Shown piece after piece: positions 52,474 through 63,039 of a DNA stretch of 64,000 bases (position 1 is the first letter of the stretch; each line of letters starts with the position of its first letter). Position numbers and translations under genes: made by a program. The notes under the pieces are model-generated. The model searched no databases, was not told where the DNA came from, and saw nothing but the letters and a program-made list of their open reading frames with translations. Location: assembly GCF_900215355.1 (NCBI RefSeq), contig NZ_OBEA01000007.1:1-64000 (forward strand). Reading direction: 5' to 3'. This stretch comes from Pseudooceanicola antarcticus (GTDB lineage Bacteria > Pseudomonadota > Alphaproteobacteria > Rhodobacterales > Rhodobacteraceae).

Positions 52474-54763
52474 TGCCCTCTGCAGCCTCCCTCAGCGCCA
52501 CCCAGACCCTCTCGGGCGTGAAGGGCATGTCGGCGCGCGTCACCCCGCGCGAGGCCAGCGCATCCATCACCGCGTTCGAGGCCGAGGCCATCGAGCCCAC
52601 GGTGCCGGCCTCGCCACAGCCCTTCATCCCCATGGGATTGCGGGTCGAGGGCACGGGCTCGGTCGAGAAGGCGATCATCGGCACGTCGGCGGCACGCGGC
52701 ATGGCGTAATCCATGAAGGTGGCCGTCAGAAGCTGGCCGTCCTCGTCATAGGTGACGTTCTCCATCAGTGCCTGGCCGATGCCCTGCACGACACCGCCAT
52801 GCACCTGGCCCTCGGCCAGCATCGGGTTGATCAGGTTGCCGAAATCATCGACCACCGTATAGGCCTCGAGCGTCACGCGGCCGGTCTCGGGGTCCACCTC
52901 GACCTCGGCCACATGGGCGCCGTTCGGGTAGGAGCGGCCCGGCAGCGCCGCCTTTTCCTCGTGCACCAGCAGCTCGGGGCGGCTCGCCTCGCGGGCCATC
53001 TCGGCCACGTCGATCATCGTCGGCGCGGCGTTCGAGCCCTTGATGCGGAAGCTCTCGTCGTCGAAGCTGACGTCTTCGACCGCGACCTCCATCTTCTCGG
53101 CCAGGAAGGTGGTGAACTTCTCGATCATGGTCGAGGTCACCGCCAGCGTGGCATTGGACTGCGTCGTCACCGAGCGCGAGCCCCCGGTGCCGCCGCCGGT
53201 GGCGATGCGGTCGCTGTCGCCCTGCACCACGCGGATCAGATCCATCGGGATGCCCGTTTGATCAGAGAGGAATTTCGCATAGACCGTCTCGTGCCCCTGG
53301 CCGTTGGACTGGGTGCCCACGTAGATGTTCACCGTGCCATCGGCGTTGAATTCGACCTTCGCGGTTTCGGAAGGGTCCCCCAGAATGGACTCGATGTAAT
53401 AACAAAGTCCCAAGCCGCGCAGTTTTCCACGGCTTTCGGATTCCATCCGCCGCCCCTCGAAGCCCGCACGGTCGGCGGCCTGGGCCACGGCATCCAGCAG
53501 GCGGGGGAAGTCGCCGACGTCGTAGTTCTCGCCCGAGACGGTCTCGTAGGGGAACTGGTCCCGGCCAATGAAGTTCTTGCGGCGCAGCTCCCAGCCGTCG
53601 ACACCCATGTCGCGGGCGGCGTAATCCATCATGCGTTCCAGCAGATAGTTCGCCTCGGGGCGGCCCGCGCCGCGATAGGCGTCCGTCTGGGCGGTGTTGG
53701 TGTAGAAGCCCTCGGCCTCCAGCAGCGCGGTCTGGATGTCGTAGACGCCGGTCAGCACGCGGGCGAAGAGGTGGCTCTGGATCAGCTGGCCGAAGTTCGA
53801 GTTGTAGGCACCGAGGTTGTACTTGGTCTTCACGTGATAGGCGGTGATCTTGTGATCCGCGTCGAAGCCAAGGGCGACCTCGTGGGTCAGGTCACGGGCG
53901 CCATTGTCGGTCAGCATGGATTCGGTGCGGTCCGCGGTCCAGCGCACCGGGCGGCCAAGCGCCCGCGATGCGAAGGCGCAGGCCACGTATTCGGGATAGG
54001 TCTTGGCCTTCATGCCGAAGCCGCCGCCCACGTCGGGGTGGGTCACGCGAACATTCTCGGGCGCGAGGCCGAAGAGCTCGGACAGCTCCTTCTTGGCCCC
54101 CCAGACCCCCTGGCCGCCGAAGCACAGGTGCAGCTTGTCGCCGGCCCATTCGGCATAGCAGCCGCGCGGCTCCATCGAGACCACCATGACGCGGTTGTCC
54201 GAAACCTCGGCGCGCACCACGTGGGCCGAGGCCTTGAGCGCGGCGTCCACCGCCTCGGCATCACCAAGCGCGTAATCGACGCCACGGTTGCCCGGCACGT
54301 TGTCATGCAGATCCGCAACCTGCGGGGCCAGGAAGGTCTGCACCGGCAGCTCGTCATAATCGAGCATGATCATCTCGGCGGCATCCTTGGCCTCGGCCAG
54401 GCTGTCGGCCACGATCAGCGCCACGGCCTCGCCGACAAAGCGCAGCTTGTCCTCGGCCAGGATCGGGTGGCGCACCTCGGCATTCTTGCTGCCGTCGCGC
54501 CCCGGAGCCAGCGCCGCCGAGAGGCCTCCGGTCAGGCCGCCCTCGTGCAGGTCGGCACTGGAGATCACCATGTGCACCCCCGGCGCCTCGCGCGCATCGG
54601 CCAGGTCGAGCTCGGTGATCACCCCATGGGCGACAGGAGAGCGGAAGACATAGGCAAAGAGCGCATCTTTCGGCGCGACATCATCGACATAGCCGCCCGC
54701 GCCGGTGACGAAACGCACATCCTCGACCCGCGTGACCGGCTGGCTTTTACCGAACTTTTCCAT
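52457..54763 (-). CDS. Molybdopterin-binding hydroxylase large subunit, CoxL form II-like
   Basis: A 768-residue member of the xanthine oxidase/CO dehydrogenase large-subunit family. AYRGAGRPEA marks the form II sequence, in contrast to AYRCSFR of true CO dehydrogenase, so CO oxidation is not supported. Other marks are RFVTGAGGYVDDV, GGGFGMKAKTYPEY, QSNGQGHETVYAKFL, GGGTGGSRS and GCGEAGTVG with the catalytic Glu. The enzyme normally needs a FAD subunit (CoxM) and an iron-sulfur subunit (CoxS), but neither gene is adjacent, which is unusual. It is followed by DUF2235 with a 17-base overlap. Confidence 0.9.
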   Translation of the reverse strand: MEKFGKSQPVTRVEDVRFVTGAGGYVDDVAPKDALFAYVFRSPVAHGVITELDLADAREAPGVHMVISSADLHEGGLTGGLSAALAPGRDGSKNAEVRHPILAEDKLRFVGEAVALIVADSLAEAKDAAEMIMLDYDELPVQTFLAPQVADLHDNVPGNRGVDYALGDAEAVDAALKASAHVVRAEVSDNRVMVVSMEPRGCYAEWAGDKLHLCFGGQGVWGAKKELSELFGLAPENVRVTHPDVGGGFGMKAKTYPEYVACAFASRALGRPVRWTADRTESMLTDNGARDLTHEVALGFDADHKITAYHVKTKYNLGAYNSNFGQLIQSHLFARVLTGVYDIQTALLEAEGFYTNTAQTDAYRGAGRPEANYLLERMMDYAARDMGVDGWELRRKNFIGRDQFPYETVSGENYDVGDFPRLLDAVAQAADRAGFEGRRMESESRGKLRGLGLCYYIESILGDPSETAKVEFNADGTVNIYVGTQSNGQGHETVYAKFLSDQTGIPMDLIRVVQGDSDRIATGGGTGGSRSVTTQSNATLAVTSTMIEKFTTFLAEKMEVAVEDVSFDDESFRIKGSNAAPTMIDVAEMAREASRPELLVHEEKAALPGRSYPNGAHVAEVEVDPETGRVTLEAYTVVDDFGNLINPMLAEGQVHGGVVQGIGQALMENVTYDEDGQLLTATFMDYAMPRAADVPMIAFSTEPVPSTRNPMGMKGCGEAGTVGSMASASNAVMDALASRGVTRADMPFTPERVWVALREAAEGSEAAA

Positions 54764-55137
54764 GAGCCTGCTCCCCTTCCCGGTTGCTTCGGCCCGAAGG
54801 GCCCTCGGTGGCGAGACTATCTTTTCAGACCGTATAGTCCATAGCCACGGAAGGGTTTTTCTGCGTCACGCGAAAGCTGGCCCATGCCGCGCCGCACCGG
54901 GGGCCGGCGGGCCTGGCCCGGCATGCCGCGCCCCTCTCTGCCCCGCCCCTCCATCCGGCACCGGAACGGCCCGCCGGGGCCCCTGCCCCCGCGCCAGGGG
55001 GTGCCGCGTGCCATGGCAGCGGTGGCCTGCGGGCAGGCAACTGCCCCGTCCGGGGCGGCAGGGCTTCACCTTCACCGCCCCTTGCGCTATCCCCTCGGGC
55101 CAGAACAGACGCCCTCAGTCATACGGGATACAGCCAG
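54764..55137. other. Divergent intergenic region, no gene
   Basis: Between the CoxL-like gene and valS the GC-rich sequence gives several open frames of Arg/Ala/Pro-rich composition, none with a domain or a start signal. I see no riboswitch or T-box feature and no strong terminator. Confidence 0.5.
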
Positions 55138-58100
55138 ATGGCCATGGAAAAGACCTTCGACGCCGCAGCCGCGGAACCGCGCATCTCTGCCGCCTGGGAA
55201 GAGGCCGGCGCCTTCAAGGCCGGGGCCAATGCCAAGCCCGGCGCAGAGAGCTTCTGCGTGATGATCCCGCCGCCCAACGTGACCGGCGCGCTGCACGTGG
55301 GCCATGCCTTCAACAACACCCTGCAGGACATCCTGACCCGCTGGCACCGGATGCGCGGCTTCGACGTGCTCTGGCAGCCCGGCCAGGACCACGCCGGCAT
55401 CGCCACCCAGCTGCAGGTCGAAAAGATGCTGGCCGCCGAGGGCAACGCTGGCCGCCGCGAGCTGGGCCGCGAGAAATTCCTCGAGAAGGTCTGGGAATGG
55501 AAGGGCCAGTATGGCTCGACCATCATCAGCCAGCTGAAGCGCCTGGGCTCGTCCTGCGACTGGTCGCGCAACGCCTTCACCATGGCAGGCGCGCCGGGCG
55601 ATCCGCGCACCGGCCACGAGAACTCGCCCAATTTCCACGACGCCGTGATCAAGGTCTTCGTGGACATGTACAACAAGGGCCTGATCTATCGCGGCAAGCG
55701 ACTGGTCAACTGGGACCCGCATTTCGAGACCGCGATCTCTGACCTGGAAGTCGAGAACATCGAGGTCGCGGGCCACATGTGGCACTTCAAGTACAAGCTG
55801 GCCGGCGGCGAGACCTATACCTACGTCGAGAAGGACGAGGACGGGAACGTCACCTTCTCGGAAGAGCGCGATTACATCTCCATCGCCACCACCCGCCCCG
55901 AAACCATGCTGGGCGACGGCGCCGTGGCCGTGCATCCCGATGACGAGCGCTATGCGCCCATCGTCGGCAAGATGGTGCACCTGCCGCTCTGTGATCGCCT
56001 GATCCCGATCGTGACGGATGAATACCCCGATGCCTCCTTCGGCTCGGGCGCGGTGAAGATCACCGGCGCGCATGACTTCAACGACTACATGGTCGCCAAG
56101 CGCTGCGGCCTGCCGATGTACCGCCTGATGGACATGGCCGGCAACATGCGCGCCGATGGCAACGCCTACGAGACCTGCGTGGCCCGTGCCCGGCAGATTG
56201 CCGAAGGCGCCGAGGCCACCGAGATGGAGATCGACACGCTCAACCTGGTGCCCGAGAAATACCGCGGCATGGACCGCTTCGAGGCGCGCGAGGCCGTTGT
56301 GGCCGACATCACCGAGGCCGGCCTGGCCGTGATGACCACCGCGTCGGACCCCCGCCTCGGCGGCAAGCGCCCGGACGGCGAAGAGGGCGAAGAGATCGTG
56401 CCGCTGGTCGAGGCCAAGCCGATCATGCAGCCCTTCGGCGACCGCTCGAAGGTGGTGATCGAGCCGATGCTGACCGACCAGTGGTTCGTCGACAGCGCCC
56501 AGATCGTGAAGCCCGCGCTGGATGCCGTCCGCGAAGGCCGCACCAAGATCATGCCCGAGAGCGGCGAGAAGACCTATTACCACTGGCTCGAGAACATCGA
56601 ACCCTGGTGCATCTCGCGCCAGCTCTGGTGGGGCCACCAGATCCCGGTCTGGTACGGCATCGACCTGGGCACGCTGAAATCCGGCGGCGAAGGCGATCTC
56701 GACCTGGTCGACATGCTGAAGCTCTTCATCGACGAGCACATGGTCCACATGGGCGATGTCGAGGCCTGCGGTGCCGAGGTGGATGACGTGCTGTCGCGCT
56801 TCCAGGACCTGAACGCCGACCTGCCCTCTCCGCTGTCCCACGCCCGCATCGTCGAGGTCGAGGACAAGAAGGCCGCCCAGCATGCGCTGGCCGAAAGCCT
56901 GGCCGAATACACCGCCACCCAGGACCCCACCAAGCTGGTCTACCCGATCTGGCGCGATGCGGATGTGCTGGACACCTGGTTCTCGTCCGGCCTCTGGCCG
57001 ATTGGCACCCTGGGCTGGCCGCAGCAGACGCCCGAGCTGGACAAGTACTTCCCCACCTCCGTGCTGATCACCGGCGAGGACATCCTCTTCTTCTGGGTCG
57101 CCCGGATGATGATGATGCAGCTCGCCGTGGTCGAGCAGGAGCCCTTCCATACCGTCTACCTGCACCAGCTCGTCCGCGACGAGAAGGGCAAGAAGATGTC
57201 GAAGACCACCGGCAACGTCATCGACCCGCTGGAGATCATCGACGAATACGGTGCCGACGCGCTGCGCATGACCAATGCCTCGATGGCGGCCATCGGCGGC
57301 GTGCTGAAGCTCTCGGAAGAGCGCATCAAGGGCTATCGGAACTTCGGCACCAAGCTGTGGAACGCCACCCGCTTTGCCGAGATGAACGGCGTCTTCGCGG
57401 CCGGCGCGCCCTCGAAGGAGGTCCCCGTGGCCACCGCGACGGTCAACAAGTGGATCATCGGCGAGACCGCCAAGATCCGCGAAACCGTCGATGCCGCGCT
57501 TGATGCCTACCGCTTCAACGAGGCCGCCCTTGGCCTTTACGCCTTCGTCTGGGGCAAGGTCTGCGACTGGTATGTCGAGCTCTCCAAGCCCCTGCTGGCC
57601 GAGGACGCGCCCGAGCTGGCCGAGACCCGCGCCACCATGGGCTGGGTCATCGACCAGTGCCTGACCATGCTGCACCCGATCATGCCCTTCATCACCGAAG
57701 AGCTCTGGTCGACCACCGCGCAGCGCGACGGGCTGCTGGCGCACAACGACTGGCCCACCTATGGCGCCGAGCTCATCGACCCCGCCGCCGATGCCGAGAT
57801 GAACTGGGTCATCGCGCTGATCGAGAGCATCCGTTCGGCCCGCGCCCAGATGCATGTGCCCGCAGGCCTCTACGTGCCGCTGGTGGTCACCGGCTTCTCG
57901 GACAGCGCCCGCGCCGCATGGGAAAACAACGAGACCCTGATCAAGCGTCTTGCCCGCGTCGGTGATCTTGAGGTGGTCGAGAGCTTCCCCAAGGGCACGA
58001 TCACCCTTCCGGCAGAGGGCGCGACCTTCGGCCTGCCGCTGGCCGACGTGATCGACGTGGCCGAAGAGAAGGCGCGGCTGGAGAAGTCGCTGCAGAAGCT

Positions 58101-58263
58101 CGCCAAGGAGATCGGCGGCCTCGCCGGGCGCCTGAAGAACCCCAAGTTCGCCGAAAGCGCCCCCGCCGAAGTGGTGGCCGAGACCCAGGCCAACCTCGAC
58201 GCCCGCCAAGGCGAAGAGGCCAAGCTCAAGGCGGCGCTGGAGCGGATGAACGAACTGGGCTGA
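55138..58263 (+). CDS. valS: Valyl-tRNA synthetase
   Basis: A 1041-residue class I synthetase. The HIGH motif is HVGHAFNNT, the KMSKS motif is KMSKTTGN, and the large editing domain lies between them ([23 protein letters not shown]). The C-terminal coiled-coil arm of ValRS is present ([21 protein letters not shown], then the ending [14 protein letters not shown]). ATG 55138 is used; ATG 55144 would remove two residues. A terminator follows the stop codon. Confidence 0.96.
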   Translation: MAMEKTFDAAAAEPRISAAWEEAGAFKAGANAKPGAESFCVMIPPPNVTGALHVGHAFNNTLQDILTRWHRMRGFDVLWQPGQDHAGIATQLQVEKMLAAEGNAGRRELGREKFLEKVWEWKGQYGSTIISQLKRLGSSCDWSRNAFTMAGAPGDPRTGHENSPNFHDAVIKVFVDMYNKGLIYRGKRLVNWDPHFETAISDLEVENIEVAGHMWHFKYKLAGGETYTYVEKDEDGNVTFSEERDYISIATTRPETMLGDGAVAVHPDDERYAPIVGKMVHLPLCDRLIPIVTDEYPDASFGSGAVKITGAHDFNDYMVAKRCGLPMYRLMDMAGNMRADGNAYETCVARARQIAEGAEATEMEIDTLNLVPEKYRGMDRFEAREAVVADITEAGLAVMTTASDPRLGGKRPDGEEGEEIVPLVEAKPIMQPFGDRSKVVIEPMLTDQWFVDSAQIVKPALDAVREGRTKIMPESGEKTYYHWLENIEPWCISRQLWWGHQIPVWYGIDLGTLKSGGEGDLDLVDMLKLFIDEHMVHMGDVEACGAEVDDVLSRFQDLNADLPSPLSHARIVEVEDKKAAQHALAESLAEYTATQDPTKLVYPIWRDADVLDTWFSSGLWPIGTLGWPQQTPELDKYFPTSVLITGEDILFFWVARMMMMQLAVVEQEPFHTVYLHQLVRDEKGKKMSKTTGNVIDPLEIIDEYGADALRMTNASMAAIGGVLKLSEERIKGYRNFGTKLWNATRFAEMNGVFAAGAPSKEVPVATATVNKWIIGETAKIRETVDAALDAYRFNEAALGLYAFVWGKVCDWYVELSKPLLAEDAPELAETRATMGWVIDQCLTMLHPIMPFITEELWSTTAQRDGLLAHNDWPTYGAELIDPAADAEMNWVIALIESIRSARAQMHVPAGLYVPLVVTGFSDSARAAWENNETLIKRLARVGDLEVVESFPKGTITLPAEGATFGLPLADVIDVAEEKARLEKSLQKLAKEIGGLAGRLKNPKFAESAPAEVVAETQANLDARQGEEAKLKAALERMNELG

Positions 58264-58283
58264 TCCCGGACATCAGACAGCAG

Positions 58284-58319
58284 AAGGGCCCGCTGGCAAC
58301 AGCGGGCCCTTTCTCTTTC
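58284..58319 (+). terminator. Rho-independent terminator after valS
   Basis: aagggcccgctg and cagcgggccctt form a perfect 12-bp stem with a gcaa tetraloop, followed by tctctttcg. It separates valS from the convergent transporter gene and may work in both directions. Confidence 0.85.
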
Positions 58320-58386
58320 GGGACGCGGCGAAAGCCTGTCTGGCGCCCGGTCCAGCGGTACACCAGTCTGCGGGAACTGACCGCGC

Positions 58387-59616
58387 TCAGTCGATCTGCG
58401 GCGCCTTCGGCACATCGGTGCGGATGATGCCCCGCTCCTGCTCCAGCCGCACCAGCCAGAGCGCCGCCAGCAGACCGATCACCGCCACCGAGAGCATGCC
58501 CACCAGGAGCACCTCCATGGCGATCACCGGCAGCAGCACCAGCCCCACGGCGAAGGTGGCCAGGGCCCCGGCGAACTGGATCATCGCCGAGCTCAGCCCC
58601 GAGGCGGCCCCCGCCAGATGCGGGCGTACCGCCATCACGCCGCTGGCCGCATTGGGCGCGGTCAGCCCGTTGCCAAGGCCATTGGCGACCATGGAAGCGA
58701 CCAGCAGCGGTACGCTCAGCAGGCCGATCTCGTAGGCCACAAGCGCCACGACGATCCCGATGGCCGCCGCCAGGCGCCCGATGATCAGCAGGCGCGTCAG
58801 CGGCCAGTCGACCCGTTTCGCCACCTGGCCCGAGATATAGCTGCCCAGCATGAAGCCCACGGACATGGTGCCCATGCAGATGCCGAGCTGCCCTGCGGTC
58901 ATGCCGAAGGCGGTGCTGAGGGCCAGCGGCGCCACCGAAACGAAGACGTGGAACGTGGCGATGGAGAAGCTCCAGCACAGCGCGTAGCCCCAGAAGCGCG
59001 GCGAGCGAAAGAGCTCGGGCCAGGCGCGGAACTGGTCCGCAAAGCTGCCGCCTCGGGTCTTGCTGGTCTCGCCCAGGTCGCGCCAGGTCAGGACCAGCAC
59101 CGCCAGGCCCATCAGGGTGTAGAAGGCGAAGTTGCCGCGCCAGCCCAGCCACTCGTCGATGAAGCCGCCAAGCGCCGGTCCCAGCAGCGGGCCGAGCGCC
59201 ATGACCATCGAGACGGTGGACATCTTCTGGGCGATCTCGCGCGGCTCGTATTGGTCGCGCAGCACCGCTCGGCTCAGCGCCACGCCGACCGCCGAGGCCG
59301 CCTGCAACATGCGGCCGATCCAGAACAGGGTGATATCGCTGGTCAGGGCGCAGATCAGCGAGCCGATGGTGAAGACCGCCATGCCGCCCAGCATCACCGG
59401 GCGCCGGCCCACGACATCCGAGATCGGGCCGAAGACCAGCTGCATGATCGCGGTGACCAGCAGGTAGGCGCCGACAACCATGCTCATCTCGGCGTAGTCG
59501 ACGCCGAATTCCACCGCCATGCCGGGCAGCGAGGGGACGAACATGTTGATGGTCAGGACCGCACTGCCGGTCAGGATGATGAGCGTCGCCAGATGCGGCG
59601 GGGTGCGGCTGGACAA
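58387..59616 (-). CDS. Bcr/CflA-type MFS drug exporter
   Basis: A 409-residue MFS protein with about 12 membrane segments. The group is recognised by FGPISDVVGRRPVMLGGMAVFTIGS with the signature GRRP, and by GRMLQAASAVGVALSRAVLRD in segments 4-5. It resembles Bcr/CflA exporters, which pump drugs or metabolites out with protons; the substrate is not predictable. The start is probably TTG 59616, preceded by the ribosome site aagga; no ATG in front of the first membrane segment fits. Confidence 0.88.
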   Translation of the reverse strand: MSSRTPPHLATLIILTGSAVLTINMFVPSLPGMAVEFGVDYAEMSMVVGAYLLVTAIMQLVFGPISDVVGRRPVMLGGMAVFTIGSLICALTSDITLFWIGRMLQAASAVGVALSRAVLRDQYEPREIAQKMSTVSMVMALGPLLGPALGGFIDEWLGWRGNFAFYTLMGLAVLVLTWRDLGETSKTRGGSFADQFRAWPELFRSPRFWGYALCWSFSIATFHVFVSVAPLALSTAFGMTAGQLGICMGTMSVGFMLGSYISGQVAKRVDWPLTRLLIIGRLAAAIGIVVALVAYEIGLLSVPLLVASMVANGLGNGLTAPNAASGVMAVRPHLAGAASGLSSAMIQFAGALATFAVGLVLLPVIAMEVLLVGMLSVAVIGLLAALWLVRLEQERGIIRTDVPKAPQID

Positions 59617-59655
59617 GGTGAATTCCTTCAGCGGGATATCGGGTGCGGGCCGTCC

Positions 59656-59904
59656 CTACGCCTCTTCGCCGGGCTCCGCATCCTCTTTCGGCGCATCGGG
59701 GTCGGCCTGGCCGATACCCCGGAAGATCATCTTCAGCGGGAAGGCCCAGAGCACACCGAGACCGATATAGACCAGCAGCTCGACCAGGATCGGCGGGCGG
59801 CCGAGCCAGTTCATCACGGTGACACAGGCCACGATGTAAAGCGGCAGGCCAATGACCAGGACCACCAGGGACCAGCGCCTGCGCGCCTTGTAACTAAGTG
59901 CCAT
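59656..59904 (-). CDS. DUF2842 family small membrane protein
   Basis: An 82-residue protein with two membrane segments (SLVVLVIGLPLYIVACVTVMNWLG and LLVYIGLGVLWAFPLKMIFRGIG) and an acidic tail, matching DUF2842. Function unknown. It lies 39 bases before the start of the MFS gene on the same strand, so the two may be cotranscribed. Confidence 0.85.
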   Translation of the reverse strand: MALSYKARRRWSLVVLVIGLPLYIVACVTVMNWLGRPPILVELLVYIGLGVLWAFPLKMIFRGIGQADPDAPKEDAEPGEEA

Positions 59905-59945
59905 GATCCACTCCTACTTGCCTCGGGCTCGCCTCGGGGCGGTGG

Positions 59946-60139
59946 TGGGGGCTCCGCCCCCCGCGCCTGCGGCGCTCCCCCCGCAGTATTTGTGGCCATC
60001 GGATGAAGGCAGAAGGCTCTTTCTCCATCCGACGGCTGAAAATACTGCGGGGGAGTCCCGGCTTGCCGGGACGGGGGCAGAGCCCCCTACCTCTTTTCAT
60101 TGTCGCCATCCGGCGACCGGGGGGAGCAGAGCCCCCTCC
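59946..60139. repeat. REP-like cluster of hairpins between purA and the DUF2842 gene
   Basis: A stack of inverted repeats: gggggctccgccccc (59946-59960); cccccgcagtattt (59978-59991) paired with aaatactgcggggg (60040-60053); gtcccggcttgccgggac (60055-60072); and gggggcagagccccc just after it, with a related gggg/cccc repeat near 60120-60139. The aaaatact core matches the element at 51357-51369. Both flanking genes read leftward, so it lies in the purA 3' region and may also stop transcription. Confidence 0.65.
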
Positions 60140-60148
60140 CCTGTCAGA

Positions 60149-61441
60149 TCAATCCGCGAAGGGATCGGTGACCAGGATCGTGTCTTCCCGCTCCGGGCTG
60201 GTCGAGAGCAGCGCCACCGGGCATTCGATCAGCTCTTCCACGCGACGCACGTACTTGATCGCATTGGCCGGCAGATCGGCCCAGCTGCGGGCGCCTTCGG
60301 TGGATTCGCTCCAGCCGGGCATTTCCTCGTAGATGGGCTTGCAGCGCGCCTGGGCCTCGGAGGCGGTCGGCAGGTAGTCGACGCGTGCCCCGTCCAGCTC
60401 GTAGCCGACGCAGATCTTCAGGGTCTCGAAACCGTCCAGCACGTCGAGCTTGGTCAGCGCGATGCCGTTCATCCCCGAGGTGGCGCAGGTCTGGCGCAGC
60501 AGGGCGGCGTCGAACCAGCCACAGCGGCGCTTGCGGCCGGTGGTGGTGCCGAACTCGTGGCCGCGCTCGCCCAGGCGCTGGCCGTCATCGTCCAGCAGCT
60601 CGGTCGGGAAGGGACCTTCGCCGACACGGGTGGTGTAGGCCTTGACGATGCCCAGCACGAAATCCACCGCGCCCGGCCCCATGCCGACGCCCGTGGCCGC
60701 CTGGCCCGCGATGACGTTCGAGGAGGTCACGAAGGGATAGGTGCCGAAGTCGATGTCCAGCAGCGCGCCCTGGGCACCCTCGAAGAGGATACGCTTGCCA
60801 GCCTTGCGCTTCTCGTTCAGCACCTTCCAGACCGGGGCTGCGAAGGGCAGGATCTCTGCGGCCACCTGCGCCAGCTTCTCGAGCAGCGCGTCGCGGTCGA
60901 TGGGCTCGATGCCGAGGCCGCTGCGCAGGGCGTTGTGATGCACCAGCGCGCGGTCGACGCGGGCTTCCAGCGTGGCCTGGTCGGCCAGGTCCGCGACGCG
61001 GATGGCGCGGCGGCCCACCTTGTCTTCATAGCAGGGGCCGATGCCGCGGCCGGTGGTGCCGATCTTGGCCACGTTGTTGGCCGCCTCGCGGGCGCGGTCC
61101 AGCTCTCCGTGGAAGGGCAGGATCAGCGGTGTGTTCTCGGCGATCATCAGGGTCTCGGGGGTGATCTCGACACCCTGGGCGCGGATCGTGGCGATCTCGC
61201 TGACCAGGTGCCAGGGATCCAGCACCACGCCATTGCCGATGACCGACAGCTTGCCGCCGCGCACCACACCCGAGGGCAGCGCATGCAGCTTGTAGACCTC
61301 GCCGTCGATGACGAGCGTATGGCCGGCGTTATGACCTCCCTGGAAGCGCGCGATCACATCGGCACGCTCCGAGAGCCAGTCCACGATCTTGCCTTTCCCC
61401 TCGTCGCCCCACTGGGCGCCGACTACGACGACATTGGCCAT
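60149..61441 (-). CDS. purA: Adenylosuccinate synthetase
   Basis: A 430-residue enzyme joining IMP and aspartate with GTP. The start [80 protein letters not shown] and [13 protein letters not shown] match PurA throughout. ATG 61441 gives the conserved N-terminus; the frame continues 53 codons upstream without similarity. No other purine gene is adjacent. Confidence 0.96.
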   Translation of the reverse strand: MANVVVVGAQWGDEGKGKIVDWLSERADVIARFQGGHNAGHTLVIDGEVYKLHALPSGVVRGGKLSVIGNGVVLDPWHLVSEIATIRAQGVEITPETLMIAENTPLILPFHGELDRAREAANNVAKIGTTGRGIGPCYEDKVGRRAIRVADLADQATLEARVDRALVHHNALRSGLGIEPIDRDALLEKLAQVAAEILPFAAPVWKVLNEKRKAGKRILFEGAQGALLDIDFGTYPFVTSSNVIAGQAATGVGMGPGAVDFVLGIVKAYTTRVGEGPFPTELLDDDGQRLGERGHEFGTTTGRKRRCGWFDAALLRQTCATSGMNGIALTKLDVLDGFETLKICVGYELDGARVDYLPTASEAQARCKPIYEEMPGWSESTEGARSWADLPANAIKYVRRVEELIECPVALLSTSPEREDTILVTDPFAD

Positions 61442-61817
61442 GTCCGGTCCTTTCTGACTTGGCAGCGTAACGGGCGCGCGCAAAAGCGCGGGGCCCAAAC
61501 CCGCGCCGGTATAGCGAAGCGTCTGGCCGGAAGAAACCCGAATCTGCGTCCCCGCCCGACGGCGCGCGCAGCACCGCCGGGGCGCGGCGCCTCCCGGCAC
61601 TCCCCCGGTTCAGGGGGAATGCGCTGCCTGTCGCCGCGCCCCGGCGAAAGCGGCAGTGCTTGCAGGGCGCGACAAAGGCGGCGAAGCCGGTCGTGGGCGC
61701 TGGACAGGGCAGGCCTAAACAGGCACATCTGCGCCACTCATAACGCCGACTTTATAAACCGAACCCGGAACAACCGGGCGGGGACATTTGCCAGAACCAT
61801 ATTCAAGGGGGACATTG
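61442..61817. other. Divergent intergenic region, no gene
   Basis: Between purA and the DUF6524 gene the sequence holds no supported gene. An AT-richer stretch (ataacgccgactttataaacc, near 61740) may carry the promoter of the DUF6524 gene. Confidence 0.5.
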
Positions 61818-62219
61818 ATGGGGTTCTTGACGCGCTGGATCGTGGCCTTCTTCCTGATCGCCGCCACCTACAACCCGACGCCTTACAACTACGTCACCTG
61901 GGTGATGACCAACTGGCCCGACCTCATGTCGGTGACCGTGCTCTTCGGACTTCTGCTCTTCGTGGGCTACGTGATCTACCTGCGCGCCACGCTGCGCTCG
62001 ATCGGGGTCTTCGGCATGGGACTGGTGCTGGCCATCGCCGCGGCGATGATCTGGGTGCTCTCGGATCTCGGCCTGCTGGGGCTCGAGAATCGCAATTCGC
62101 TGCTCTGGATCGGCATCATCTCCCTGTCGCTGGTGCTGGGCATCGGGCTCAGCTGGTCGCTGATCCGCCGGCGCCTCTCGGGCCAGGTCGATATCGACGA
62201 CGTGGACGAGAACGACTGA
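61818..62219 (+). CDS. DUF6524 family membrane protein
   Basis: A 133-residue protein with four membrane segments and an acidic tail (DIDDVDEND), matching the DUF6524 family: MGFLTRWIVAFFLIAATYNPTPYNYV at the start and VLSDLGLLGLENRNSLLWIGI in the middle. Function unknown. ATG 61818 has an aaggggga site; the frame could start ten codons earlier. It is 212 bases before secG and may be transcribed separately. Confidence 0.85.
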   Translation: MGFLTRWIVAFFLIAATYNPTPYNYVTWVMTNWPDLMSVTVLFGLLLFVGYVIYLRATLRSIGVFGMGLVLAIAAAMIWVLSDLGLLGLENRNSLLWIGIISLSLVLGIGLSWSLIRRRLSGQVDIDDVDEND

Positions 62220-62431
62220 CATCCCTGCCAGCCGCTGCCCCGCTGTTGCCGATAGGCCAGCCGCGCCTGTGCAGGCAGGGCGGCAACAGCTGCCTCGGGC
62301 CATTCGGGGTTGCGGCGCGAGGCTCGGTGGCTTAGATAGCCGCCGAATGGCGCGATGGCGCCCGAAGACCCCAGACATCCCGGCGCCGACCCCCGGTTGC
62401 GCGCGCCCCTCGACCGAAACGAGCTGTGTAT

Positions 62432-62797
62432 ATGGAAAACGTCGTCCTGATCGTTCACCTGATCCTCGCGCTGGCGCTGATCGGCGTGGTGCTGCTGCAA
62501 CGCTCGGAAGGCGGCGGCCTGGGCATGGGCGGCGGCGGCGGGACCCAAGGTCGTGCCGCGGCCACCGCGCTCGGCAAGGTCACCTGGGTGCTGGCGGGTG
62601 CCTTCATCGTCACCTCGCTGGCCCTGACCATCGTCGCGGCCGAGAAATCCTCGGGCTCGTCGGTCCTCGACCGTCTGGCCCCCGCCCCCGAAGTGCAGGA
62701 GGGTGCCGAGGAGGCGCCCGCCGCAGAAGGTGGCGACCTGCTGCCCCCGCCCTCGGGCGCCTCGGGCACCGACAACCTGACCCCCTCGGCCGACTGA
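62432..62797 (+). CDS. secG: Preprotein translocase subunit SecG
   Basis: A 121-residue SecG with two membrane segments (VVLIVHLILALALIGVVLLQ and VTWVLAGAFIVTSLALTIVA) and the conserved Gly-rich loop between them (SEGGGLGMGGGGG). The C-terminal tail is Glu/Pro/Ala-rich, longer than in Escherichia coli, as is common in alphaproteobacteria. It assists SecYE-mediated export. ATG 62432 is chosen over a GTG two codons upstream. The next gene is pyrG, a conserved neighbour in this group. Confidence 0.93.
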   Translation: MENVVLIVHLILALALIGVVLLQRSEGGGLGMGGGGGTQGRAAATALGKVTWVLAGAFIVTSLALTIVAAEKSSGSSVLDRLAPAPEVQEGAEEAPAAEGGDLLPPPSGASGTDNLTPSAD

Positions 62798-62827
62798 CGG
62801 ATCCGAGGCAGAACCGGAATGACACGT

Positions 62828-62848
62828 CCGGGCGCCCCCCGCGCCCGG
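62828..62848. promoter_or_regulatory. Hairpins between secG and pyrG
   Basis: ccgggcgc and gcgcccgg form an 8-bp stem with a 5-base loop 30 bases after the secG stop; only aaaacttcccc follows, so a terminator is doubtful. A second small hairpin (agtgac-gtgaa-gtcact) lies at 62888-62904. The 242-base gap probably carries the pyrG promoter. Confidence 0.4.
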
Positions 62849-63039
62849 TACGAAAACTTCCCCCCAGAACCCACAACACCTTGATGTAGTGACGTGAAGT
62901 CACTCAGCATCTAGCGGCTGGCTGTTGCCAGATCCGAGCGAATCTGCTATCGCTCAAATCCCGTGATGCTGCGGCCTTTTGGCCGTCAGGGTGATCTATT
63001 GCGCGTTCGCGCTGAGTAATCCACGGGAGCCCCAGATCC

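Noticed and set aside
52457-54763. Aerobic carbon monoxide dehydrogenase
   Set aside because: The active-site signature is AYRGAGR rather than AYRCSFR, so it is form II-like and CO oxidation is not supported.
55087-58209. 1040-codon minus-strand frame opposite valS
   Set aside because: It mirrors valS in codon phase and has no domain of its own.
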